From NCBI GenBank assembly GCA_963377175.1, contig CAUJNA010001469.1:806501-870500 (forward strand): a DNA stretch of 64,000 bases. Reading direction: 5' to 3'. Of this stretch, positions 11,265-21,165 are shown piece after piece. The notes under the pieces were generated by a model. The model ran no database searches. It was not told where the DNA came from and saw only the letters and a program-made list of their open reading frames with translations. Within the stretch, counting starts at the first letter, position 1, and each line of letters begins with the position of its first letter. This DNA comes from Effrenium voratum. Taxonomy: Eukaryota; Sar; Dinophyceae; Suessiales; Symbiodiniaceae. The position numbers and the translations under genes were made by a program.

Positions 11265-11764
11265 CTGCATGTTGAGACCGTGTTATCTTCTCTTATATAA
11301 TAACTCAATGTAATGTTAACCGATGACTAATAAGTTTGCGGGATGCTTGCAGCGCAATGGCGCCACGCCGTTGCCAGCCGAGCAAAAGACCACAGCAACG
11401 CTGTGTGGGGAAAAAGAGTGAACGGGGGCGCAGAGAAGGCGATGGTTCAAGCTGGCGAAGATTTCAGACTCTCTGTGTCACCCTGCGTGGCAAACGCTTG
11501 TCGTCTCTTTTTGCAAATGTCTGCAGCTTTTGCAGCTTTGAGTAACAAGTGCGACGCGCAAGACGATCACGACGAATGCACTGCAGTTAGTTTACCTTAT
11601 GAAGAAGACTGTAAGTCAGCCGTTTGTTTTCGGAAAGCAAAGACGGTTCCAAACGATAACCAGAACGATAATCTAACGATAACCATTTGCGCACTTTTTC
11701 GCTGCACGTGGGCAGTTGCCCATTTAGGACCCGGGAAGTATAGAAAACTGACTGCTTGTAACTC
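11265..11764. other. Spacer with three ACGATA words
   Basis: About 500 bp separate the Cys-rich frame from the transposase-like gene. ACGATA occurs at 11653, 11665 and 11676, spaced 12 and 11 bp, i.e. about one helical turn. The same hexamer appears in both flanking direct repeats. This could be a protein-binding site such as a transposase subterminal site or a promoter element (inference). Two + frames (11336-11545 and 11343-11840) are open here without any motif. Confidence 0.5.
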
Positions 11765-14316
11765 ATGGGCCGCAAAGAGACTGAAAAGAAGGCCGTCCAC
11801 AACTTTTTCCTATGGATCCAGGCGGAGAACCCGTCTCTAGCAGAGGAAGCCAAAGAGGCTTGCCCAAGGAAGGCTCGTTCGGTGCGCTGCGAGGGCCTGA
11901 CGCTCGAGCAGAGAAATTGGCTGAAGAAGAAGGTGACGCAGGAGAGGTGGAGCGTGCTGGCGCCGGAGAAGAAGCAGTGGTGGATTGACCACGCTCAAGA
12001 TGACATGGATTCTATACGCTCGCAGCTACAAGATACAGCGAGAGAGGCAACGGCCAGTGTTGCAGAGGAGGCCGCTTCTTCTTCGACAAGCTGCAGAACA
12101 ACTCCAAAGCTCAACGCGGATGTGCGAGCGAAGCGACTGCTGGAGGCAAGCGCGTGGCAAGCCCGAGAGCCTGCCGTTGAACTGCCAGATCCTCAAGGCC
12201 CAGCTGCAAAGCAACCTCGGTTTGCGCCCCTGGAGAGCGTGGGGAAAAAACAGCAGAAGAGGCACAGCCAGAAGATTATTGATATGCTGGAAGGCTTCGC
12301 CTCTGAGCAAGATGCAGCTACAGTGCTGGCCAGATCAGTTGCAGAGTTGCAGAAATGGCCGAATTTTGCTGACGCAGTCTGCTGCGCCAGCACCAGACGA
12401 CTGCAGTCAGTGCGAGCGTCTTTTGACTGGTCTTGCTGCAACGCCTGGCTTCGAGGTCAACACTCCAGCGGGCCCATGCCGCCAAGCGCGAGACCACATC
12501 GATCGAGTTGTGCGGGACACGTTCGAGGATCGAGACAAGGTGCTGAGGTTGGGTTACCGTTGCGGCAAGGCACGATGGTCCAATGCGTCTGCAGAGCCAG
12601 GAGAAGCTGTTCTGAAGAGGGGCGGGCGGCGACCGTCTAAAGTGAACGACCCTGCCTTGGTTGCAGCTGCCCGCGCGGCTTTGGAGAAGTTTAGCCAAGA
12701 GTCCTCGCAGATATGCAAAGATGTCTCTGGCGACTGGACGGTGAGCCGGACTTAGACTCGCACGGCGAACACGATCTTCGAGAGCACTGTGGACGTGCGA
12801 AGCACCATGAGTGAACGCACCTTCCGGCGCATCATGAGGGAGCACTTGTGTCAGTTTAAGCGGTCGAGGACTTCCTCTGATATGTGCCAATACTGCTTAG
12901 ACTTTGAAAGAAAGGTGCTAGTACTTTGCTGCCTGGGACACCTATGCAGCAGTCCGCGATATTGCGGGCCGGCCTGCGGTGGTGCTGGAGGAGCTGGAGC
13001 ATTACATCTCCCGACACGTCGAGAAGCACCCTTGCAGGAAGCACCGCGGCTGCGGCCAACACGCGCTACGTGCCCGCGGGGGCAGCTTTCCCCAGAGGCG
13101 CCGGGTGGAGTTGCACGGACTTGAAGCAGCGTGTGGTCTAGAGCTCCGCTCAGTTCTGAAACTGGTGCTTAGCTACAACAACCACCACAAAGCTGCCAAC
13201 GAGCATCAGTCGCCGGTTCTGAGAGAGTTGCAAATTGCGCCACCAGAGAAGACTTTGTCCGTGCTCTCAGACTGGAAGGAGTTGATCTCACTTCCCATCT
13301 CGCATTGCGCTTCTGGAGAGCAGTTTTACGCAACGGCAAGGATGGAGATCAGCACTTGGGGCGCTTGTGTTGCGGACCACCGGGCAGGTCAGCCAGTTTC
13401 TTTAACGTACTACTTGGTGATCAGCGATATCCTGGACCACACGTGCCTCAGAACAAACCAGCTGCTGGATATGGTGCTTTCCAGGCGAGGGGGCAAGCCA
13501 AGTGTCGACCGCATTGCTCTGATTTCAGACCCTGGCCCGCACTACAGAGCGTACGAGAGCCTTTACCACCACTGCGTCACTATGGTGCGTGCGTGGCAAT
13601 GCGAAGTGCAGGTACATTTCGGGTGTGAAAAGCACAGCAAAAGTATTTGCGATAGACTTTCCGGCTGGATGGCAACCTACATGGAGTCCGCAAAGCGCAA
13701 CCAGAAAGACATCTTGTCGCTGGAGGATCTGCGTGATGTGCTCGTGAGTGGGAATCGCGAACATCTGCAACGAGACCCGTCTTCTCCACGCATAGAGGTC
13801 TTGCTGGACAAATCAAGCGTCGTGCCAAAGGAAGCAAAGCGCTTGGTGCCCGCCAATGTCAAGATCACAAGATCTTACTGCTTCTCCTCCAAGTTGGACA
13901 CTCGGGTAAAGCCAACGCCGTTGGGCGTTCGGATCTTCAACCATGTGTTTAGCTCCATGCCAGTTTCGGTGGAGATTGACGACTTTGTCGTGGAAGATTG
14001 CGAACTCCCTGCCGACTGGCGACGCGGATTCTGGGGCACTGGCAAAGGCAATTGGGACACAAATCCTCTACCTTTGGGCCGCCACGAACATACTGGCCTT
14101 TCCCGGAAGCAGGAGTGCCAGCAAGACCTTTTACCTCAAGGAAGATCTCGACTACATGGGCAGGCCCGGAACTTTGAGCAGGAAGTGGCCAAGAGAGAAG
14201 CCCGGGTAAGCCGTCGGCGTGATAGAAGCAAGCTCCGGCGTGAGCATGTCGCCCGCATGCTGCAAGGATCCTCTTCTACTTCCAGCTCGTCCACCGATTC
14301 GAGCTCGTCATCCTAG
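11765..14316 (+). pseudogene. Broken DDE/RNase H-like transposase gene with HMG-box-like N-terminus
   Basis: Three frames together cover one protein-like path of about 840 codons. Part 1 (from ATG 11765) has an HMG-box-like segment: FFLWIQAENPSL at residues 14-25 and ERWSVLAPEKKQWW at 60-73. A frameshift between about 12380 and 12430 leads into part 2, which is cut by TAG 12753-12755. Beyond the stop the same frame gives SERTFRRIMREH and MCQYCLDFERK. A second frameshift near 12915-12922 (next to a TAG at 12919) leads into part 3, running to the stop that ends at 14316. In part 3, counted from codon 12979, a candidate acidic triad is the D of SDWKE (98), the D of SDPGPHYR (184) and CEKHSKSICD (216-225). 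That resembles the Asp/Asp/HGK-CD core of a widespread class of uncharacterised RNase H-like transposase proteins (from memory). The tail is poly-Ser. The lesions could be decay or assembly errors; introns are too short to explain them. Confidence 0.65.
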
Positions 14317-14395
14317 ATAAGAAATAAGCTGAGCGGCTTCGAATACGCCTGCGTTTTTGTGGTTTGAGATGCAAGAATGCACAAAACACTGTGGA

Positions 14396-14422
14396 ACGAT
14401 AGGGTTACAAAAAAAACGATAC
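14396..14422 (+). repeat. Direct repeat, right copy
   Basis: ACGATAGGGTTACAAAAA followed by AAAACGATAC, 80 bp past the end of the transposase-like gene. It matches 8632-8659 in the same orientation. Similarity stops abruptly outside this word, so these are not long terminal repeats. Confidence 0.75.
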
Positions 14423-14956
14423 TCGCTACTCGATGTCCTTGGGCTACACAAGAGGTTTCGCCGGTTGCTCATATATATATATATCTATGTGCACAGACAT
14501 ATATGTTTTATATACGTGAAAACACACATCTAAAGTTATATACACTTGTTTGAGTATACTTTCATTATACCTTTATGTTTTACACAAGCTTTTACCAGGA
14601 ATATCCACTAGCGGGCAAACCCTATAGCCGTTCTCTCTCACTACAGGAGGTGATCAAGCGCAGACGGTGAGCCACATCAATGTGTCATGATCTCTCACGG
14701 GACCTCTGGGGTCAGGCCCCCCCGTGAAACAACACATTTTTGTCTTCTCTATTTTGCTTCACATCTCGTTCTGCCTCGCTTTATGTTGTCCAATTTTTGC
14801 CGGCAAGCCCACAACTGTCAAATTAGTGAGAAGCACATGCATATGGGGAGAAAAGCATTAACGCAACAAGGCAAAGGGTTAAACAGGCAGACGGTCTGCC
14901 AAGGAGCTACGACGTTCATCACCAGGCACATGGTGCATGTGCTACGTGGGACTTAG
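14423..14956. other. AT-rich 3' flank
   Basis: A TA run (about 14468-14484) lies shortly after the right direct repeat and is followed by AT-rich DNA. No gene seen. The + frame 14687-14956 is open for 89 codons without features. Confidence 0.4.
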
Positions 14957-15165
14957 CAGCGCCGACAGCCCCTTTCCATTTCGTACGGCCAACACGAGTC
15001 ACTCTGCTGCTGTGGCAGAGAGCGACAAGCAGAATTTCGCTGGGTTATCAAGGCCTGGGGGACGAGTTGGGCGCTTGCGCTGACAGGCATCCTGAACGGC
15101 AGCATAGTGGCTGTAGAGCCTGACCCGGCCAACTGGCAGATGCTGGGCGACTTAGCAAAGACTAG
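14957..15165 (+). CDS. Possible FkbM-type methyltransferase fragment
   Basis: A frame open from just after TAG 14954-14956 contains GSIVAVEPDPANWQML (VAVEPDPANW at 15107-15136). This is close to the acidic SAM-binding strand of FkbM-type and related Rossmann methyltransferases, where a hydrophobic strand ends in E-P and an Asn/Asp-rich turn follows. The glycine-rich motif I that should precede it is not clear (WGTSWALALTG is a poor match). The frame continues without a stop to about 15241, but coding character fades after 15165. Likely one exon or a relic; identification rests on one motif. Confidence 0.3.
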
Positions 15166-15473
15166 TGAATGGGTTTGCTTCTTTTGTCCAGGTGCTTTTG
15201 GGTGTGTTTGCGTTGCTTCCTTCTCCGGTTGCTGCGCCTTACGCTTCTGATCTTTGTGTCAAGACGCAGGGCGCGCGCCTTGTTTGCAGAGAGCGGGGCC
15301 TGAGCTCTCCACCAGTAGGTCTCCTGAAGCAGCTTCCTCCTCCAAACTGTGCAGCAGCAAGGCTTTCCAGGCTTTTCTATCAAAGCACGCGGTGTGTGAG
15401 TTGTTTACCAATAGATATGGGCTATGTTTTAAGGTTTACTAATTATTTACATGGTAGTAAAGATATTATGTAA
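15165..15473 (+). CDS. Hypothetical small ORF, possible secreted protein
   Basis: 102 codons from an ATG-like context at 15165. The N-terminus has a hydrophobic stretch (FVQVLLGVFALLPSPVAAPY) that could be a signal peptide. The rest has Cys and Pro and no recognised domain. It adjoins and partly follows the methyltransferase-like fragment in another frame, so it may be a shadow. Low support. Confidence 0.2.
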   Translation: MNGFASFVQVLLGVFALLPSPVAAPYASDLCVKTQGARLVCRERGLSSPPVGLLKQLPPPNCAAARLSRLFYQSTRCVSCLPIDMGYVLRFTNYLHGSKDIM

Positions 15474-15479
15474 GAAATT

Positions 15480-15485
<6 letters not shown>

Positions 15486-15514
<29 letters not shown>
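15486..15514. repeat. (AT)n microsatellite
   Basis: About 14 AT units, followed by AT-rich DNA. Confidence 0.95.
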
Positions 15515-15518
<4 letters not shown>

Positions 15519-16546
15519 TCAATCAGTTGGACACATTTGTAGATGTTCTTTTTTTGGTTTGCTTTTTTAGTATCACTGTATCATGTCTCCACACACATCA
15601 TTTGCATCTATATGTTCAACATATGAACCTGTAAAATGCTTAAGCAACTATGTTCAATTGTTTTGACTGAGCTTTATTGAAAACCAAACTGTTTCGTGCT
15701 AAAAGGTCCCTCCAATCCGACCTTTTGGGTGGTCGAACCCTACTTGCTGTGTGTTTGGGGTTGTGTGTCATGGGCTCTGTGCATGGGTTCTATGTCTTCC
15801 AGTGGTCTTCAACGTCTCATTGGCCATGTGCAAAGACAACTTCTCAGCGGAAAAGCTATTTGCCTGTTCGTTCTTCATACTGTCAGTTCCAACCTTTTAC
15901 ACAGATCGCCACTTGCACGTATTTGCTGCTGCTTTTCGCCTAGCCATCTTCCTGGCCAACATCATCTCGCTCGTCCTTCTAGATCCAGCGCACCCCCTGT
16001 TCACCCAAGCGATTGTTTGCACTTTGTGCTGGGATGCATCCACGTGAGCCTGTGTTGCGACCAAATGCATACCGTGCACCGCATCAGATATATGTTATCA
16101 GTGTCATACACTATTCGATTCTCGTATTTTTTACAATGAACGACTCGGTTATATCTCAATTTTACAATGAACGACTTGATTATATCCCAACTTAAATATT
16201 GACTCGCTCTCAGATTTATGACTGGTATGCTGTATTCAAGATAATACTGACTGCAAACAAAATGTTTAAATGCACCCGCGTAGCGCCCAATCAAATTCAA
16301 TTACATCTGGGTGTATTTGAATTTAGGTTTTTTTGGTCCATTTGGCAGGTGCTTGAACTTTAACAGGCTGAGGGACATTTTGAAAAGGGGCAGGCCTAGC
16401 ACTCTGCCATCGGGCAGGGTGCCAGGGGGGCACGCAGATGAGGATACAAGCACAGTTTTGCAAGATTGACGGTAGGGTCAGCGGGGATGCAATGTGGGGT
16501 GATGTTTTGGGGTTTGGGCCTGTCTAGGTCTGTTGGGGGCGCTGTT

Positions 16547-16755
16547 CGGTGACACCTCAAACAACACCCCAAACAGCACCCCAAAACAGCACCTGCACTA
16601 GCACCCAAACTGCATGCCTGAGCACCCTACTTTTAAATCTTGCAAATATCCGCACCGTCACCCTAGCACCCAGTTGTCAATCTCGCAAGTCGTTTTCCCG
16701 TCTTTATGTCCCCTGTTTATTAGAAGTTAGAACCCCTATAGCTTTCAGCTATCAG
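16547..16755 (+). repeat. Dispersed repeat, copy 2 of 2
   Basis: Contains AACAGCACCCCAAAACAGC-type words, GTCAATCTCGCAAG and the tail AGTTAGAACCCCTATAGCT, matching 7371-7672 in order and orientation. Confidence 0.6.
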
Positions 16756-17087
16756 CGGAAAAAAAAGACACTCACAATTGGACACCAGAATCCTACGCGC
16801 CGTTTTTCTGACATCGATCCTTTTCCCAATGGAAGTGGAGGTTTTGAGGCCATTGAGAATCGTTGTGTTTCAAGGGCGAAAGGTTTTGGATTAGTTGGGT
16901 ATGCCTGCGGTTGGAAAATGGCGAGAGGAGTGCCCATCTCTGGTGTTTTCTCCCTGGGTTCAGCTGTGTAAGGCGGCAGCGGCGTCCCGTGAGAACAGGG
17001 AAACCGCGATCCCCCCCCATTTTGGACAGTGGAGGCCTGCGCAGGAGTCAAGGGCCCTTCTACACTTTCAAATGAGGGTAACCTGGG

Positions 17088-17840
17088 TCAAAAACAGGAA
17101 GAAAAGAACTTCAGATTGACGAACAATACCAAGCCCGAACAAGCCCCTGACAAAAGCAAGCAACGGGAGACGACACATGTCCCGTATGCCTGCATGTGAC
17201 CTTGTGACCTGCACCGGCGCGAATTGCTTTCTTGGATCAAGAGGCTGGATTTGAGGCGAGCACCAAGTGAGAGCCCGAGAAGTGCAGACATAGCATGTTG
17301 GCTGAGATAGAACTGCCTTGATTGTAGTCGCCTGGGTGAAATGTCGAGCTCTATGAAGGCTGGAGAAGTGCTGTTTTGTGTTTGGGTGTTTTGGGTGCGT
17401 GATTGGTTTGAGTGCAGCTGTTGGACGTGTTTTGGTGGAGGAACCCCCGAGCGCAACCCGTGTGCCAGATGGCAGGGGTGTGCCTTGACGAGTTGCTGTT
17501 GCAGTTGCGTTTCACTTTGGATTATGCCTTTTTGAACAACCCTGACTTCATCGATGAGGTCAATTTCCACCCGACATGCACAGCCAAATGTCAGTGGCAA
17601 GCATGTTGCCAGCTCAATGGTGTGCCCCTTTTTCGGTTCCTCCAGTTGGTCTCCCGCAAACCTAACACAACCGCAACGCCTTTCTTTGCCATCCACGGTC
17701 ACGTCACTATTAAGACGAGCAAGTAGTTGCTCGCTTACTTGGGCAACACAAAGAGCGCTTGCAATCGCCCTGATTTTTATTGGTGCAGAACCTTGTGGGT
17801 ATGTGTCAAAATAAGCAGACCCCAAAATGGTGGTTTTCAT
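17088..17840 (-). CDS. Hypothetical 250-codon open frame
   Basis: One of the longest stop-free frames outside simple repeats, running on the − strand. It has no recognised domain. One part reads VEIDLIDEVRVVQKGIIQ, followed by a Gln-rich run. A + frame over the same bases (17412-17726) is equally protein-like, for example LDELLLQLRFTLDYAF. That ambiguity argues for caution. A frame this long is uncommon by chance at this base composition but not excluded. No start context or neighbours support it. Confidence 0.2.
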   Translation of the reverse strand: MKTTILGSAYFDTYPQGSAPIKIRAIASALCVAQVSEQLLARLNSDVTVDGKERRCGCVRFAGDQLEEPKKGHTIELATCLPLTFGCACRVEIDLIDEVRVVQKGIIQSETQLQQQLVKAHPCHLAHGLRSGVPPPKHVQQLHSNQSRTQNTQTQNSTSPAFIELDISPRRLQSRQFYLSQHAMSALLGLSLGARLKSSLLIQESNSRRCRSQGHMQAYGTCVVSRCLLLSGACSGLVLFVNLKFFSSCF

Positions 17841-17884
17841 TGCAGTTTCCTGTCAATCCGTCAAACAAGGACAACCCTTTTTGA

Positions 17885-17904
17885 TGTGTGTGTGTGTGTG
17901 TGTG
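17885..17904. repeat. (GT)n microsatellite
   Basis: Ten GT units at the edge of a dispersed CAAACAAGG-type stretch. Confidence 0.9.
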
Positions 17905-20828
17905 GGTATCCAATCCACCTGTCTACGCTAAAATCTGAAGCGTTTTTGCAGGAGACCCCTGAAAGCAACATGCCTCCCTGTTCCAAATGCGGCGTTGAGT
18001 CATTGCGTGGTCCTGTGTCCCGTTCCGTGTGGGCGCGCGCCCAAACAATGCTTCAGACGCCCATGGATTGGCACGAGAAAGAAATGGCTCCTTTCTCTCG
18101 CTTGGCACTGGAAAGCAAGGGAAACCCAAAAGGTTCAAAGGTCGGTTTTGAACAGCTGAGTTCTTTGCTGGTCGATTTCTCAGGGAACCCTTTCCATGGA
18201 AAATTAATGTTGAAAACAGGTTGCCACTGGGCAAGAGATCGATGGAGACTGCCATGTCTAAAGATTGAACCAGACCTGGACTGCGCTGTTCGCCTAACGC
18301 CCTCTCCCCACCTTTGTGTGTAGAAGCCCTCTGAAATTTGGAGTGGGGTCTCTTTGATCACCCACAACTTGAGGTTGATGAAGGATCTAGAAAACATGGA
18401 AACACTACCCAGATACCATGCGACTAAATGACCAGCACGGAAAAAGTCAAGCATGGACTCTGGCATAACCGACCAATTCATGGGCCAACGTGGGTGGCCT
18501 TTGCGGCGTTCCCGCTGTTACTCAGTTTCCAACAATCATGGACCTGGAAAGAGGAAACTTCAAGAGGACAGTCATCATAGTCACACCCTCCTGTCCACTT
18601 CCATTATAAATTAGGTTGGTTTTACAAAGCGAAGGGAACGCACACCAGTCTCCCCTTTGTTGTGGCGATTGATTCACTTGTTCAACTTACCGTGTCAGTA
18701 ATATGTGCAGACATGTTTGACCTATTTGCATGGTGAATGTGGGTAAGCATTGCATACATGGAGGGTTACATGGAGTGGAGCCAAAGACATGTTATTCTGG
18801 AGTACCGCAGATGTTTGCCAGTTTGGGGGGCCAGCAGTATTTTCCTTTTTCTGTTTTAAGCATCGCCTCGTGGTTGCCACTGTTCCATGAGTTTCTTTTT
18901 GGTGATGTTGCGGGAAGCACAGGGAGCTCCCACGGATGGTTGGATTTGTGCGAAGGGAGCCCCAAAAGAAGAAGAACACAACAAGTTCTGCGGAAGGGAA
19001 TCCTTTGAGGTTTGGATTTGGATTTGAACCCCTTGTTTTTGTGGAGGGTAAATGCGAAGGTGACATGGGGAATCAGGACAGGAACCATTTTCCACAGCCA
19101 TGAGGCAACTGGGAAGGGAGACAAACGATAGATGTCGTGACACTTCAACATCTTGTCTAGCACTTTCCGACATGCTCACGGGTTTCAGGGTCTCGTAAGT
19201 ACCCCTGTATATGTATTGTTACAACATATGTTGCCCCCCAAGCAGGTTTTCCTGTTTAACTATTACTTTTGTGTTGGCAAACAACTTTTAGGTGAGCTTC
19301 CGCTAAGGTGGGGTCACGTCAAAGCAGAAATTCAGGGACCCTGCTGCAAACCTTCTGCAGGCACTGGGAGTTTGGGACTGAGGCTCATGGATTCAGGAGC
19401 ACCCAGCAGAATCAACTACCAACAAATGCCGCCAATTTTTTATGTCTGGGTTGGGGGTTGGGATTTTGGGATGGGAACTTGGGACGGGTGCGCCCTGTAG
19501 ATTTGGAGGTGCAACAAAAGGATGAGGAAGGGGAGTTCCTTCAGATGATGGCGCTGCAGCAGAACATGCGGCTGGGTGCCCGGAAGATCTGTCAACGAAA
19601 AAATGGGGGGATGAGATGTTGCTGGTGAAACCCCAACACCCAGTGGTGCCGTCCGTGTTGTTTTCCGTTCTTTTTTCTTTCTTTTTTCTCGGGGGGCTTG
19701 TTTCGTGGCAGCCTGTTTCTTTGTTCCACCAGAATTGACTGGGCAACTGGGGGACTTACTTCTCTTCAAACGAAGCCATTGGGGGATGGAATACCCAGTG
19801 GTTCTTCGAAGCTGCAACCACAACACGCTGTTAACTTCAACATTTGTAGTTGTGTGTGTGTGTGTCTCAAACATTGGCCAGTTGTTTCCTTATTTTAATA
19901 AAGGACCAAACCGTTTACGCGCTTCTGGCCAGTCAAGTCGACAGGCCAATTTGGTTTATTTTTGGTTCATTAATTTATTTCTTGCTTGGGAATAAGCCAC
20001 CAAACTGTCTCATCCACCTTCTTTCAAGTCGAACGGGGTTTGCTGCATTCAGTTCCTGGTGCGTTTAACAAAACGGGCGTGTGTTTTCTGCTTGCACGTA
20101 AACGGTTAGTGTAACCGAATCCTTTGGCCCGGTTGGTTTCCGTTCGCTTCACTCTTGATTTTGCATTCTTCCATTTGGGCTTCCCTTCCAACATCGAGGG
20201 TCAACAGTGGCAAAAGCCGCATGAGGCAGTATCTCAAAATTGTGGCCTTCAATTCAGCTTCCCTTCCAAGCACTCTTCGAAAAGGTACCAACTCCCAACA
20301 CAAACACCCACGTGGGTCTTCCTGGCTTACCTTTTCCTTCGGCTCCCCATTTGGCTTACTTTTAGGGGTTGTTCCATCACGCGACTTCATTGACATTTTC
20401 AACAGCCTCCTTTTGGTTTCGCTTTAAAGGGACCGTCCTCTGGTCGTTGGAGCACATGTTGCTCGTCCCCGCAACCTTTGGCGCTCTTCTCTGTTTTTTT
20501 TTTTGGGGGGGGGGGGCTTAAACTGGCGTCGTTTCCCTTGAGCTTCCCGCTTGGTGGCATTGGAACAGTTTTGCATTAGAGCCAGAGTTATGGAGTAGGA
20601 TGTGTTTCCTGATTGTCAGGCCCGTTTCAAGTTGCTCCAAACGATTGGCGGGGCATTCCTCTTTGGCTTTTGAAAGGGGAACGCCAGATAGGGTTGTCTC
20701 TAAATGGAGGCACCCCAAATTTGTGGTTTCCCTATTAGTCCCCCTGTCAAACAAGGTAAAAGGGTTTCCTCAAAAACAGGACAGACCCTTGTGGGTAGAT
20801 AGTACTTAGTGGTATTGGTGGATTGAAA
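17905..20828. other. Non-coding stretch with repeat relics
   Basis: No reliable gene. 19003-19060 carries the TTTGAACCCC, TTTTTGTGG and GAGGGTAAAT words of the GGTTTGGATTGG element family. An exon-like bit near 19495-19600 reads DLEVQQKDEEGEFLQMMALQ but has no splice support. A T12 run followed by G12 lies at about 20493-20517. Confidence 0.4.
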
Positions 20829-21016
20829 CAGGCAAGCTCTCGGTAACCAAGATGTGCCTCTTGCTTTTTAAGGGGTTCCCTTGGATACAATGGAATCACC
20901 GGGAGGGAAATAAGTGGATCCAAGGCAAGGTCTAGGTAACCAAGATGTTCCTCTTGGTTTTTCAGGGGCTCCCTTGGTTCTAAAAAAATCAGGGCTATAG
21001 AATCACCGGGAAGGTG
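20829..21016 (+). repeat. Tandem duplication of about 93 bp
   Basis: GGTAACCAAGATG recurs at 20842 and 20935, each followed by a CCTCTTG word, a T-rich tract, GGGG(T/C)TCCCTTGG and AATCACCGGGA. The second copy has a small insertion. A strong 3' splice-like tract follows directly. Confidence 0.7.
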
Positions 21017-21053
21017 AAAAGGGTATGCCGATTTTGTCTTCTTCTTTTTTCAG

Positions 21054-21165
21054 GACGCTGAGCCACTGCCGCATCTTCGCCGGGGCAAAAGGGCCCAGTC
21101 GAGTCGGAGTGTCGTATGGCTACCCCCCGCAGTTTGAACCCCGAAAAGCAATGGGTCACCCGGTT
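21054..21165 (+). CDS. Exon-like segment after a strong acceptor
   Basis: A TCTTCTTCTTTTTTCAG tract ends at 21053, a textbook polypyrimidine plus CAG acceptor, and GC content rises immediately. One frame reads TLSHCRIFAGAKGPSRVGVS then YGYPPQFEPRKAMGHP; another reads DAEPLPHLRRGKRAQSSRS. The reading frame is undecided, the end is not fixed, and no family is recognised. Confidence 0.3.

Noticed and set aside
8632..14422. LTR retrotransposon
   Set aside because: The flanking direct repeats are only 27-28 bp, and no reverse transcriptase or integrase motifs occur between them.
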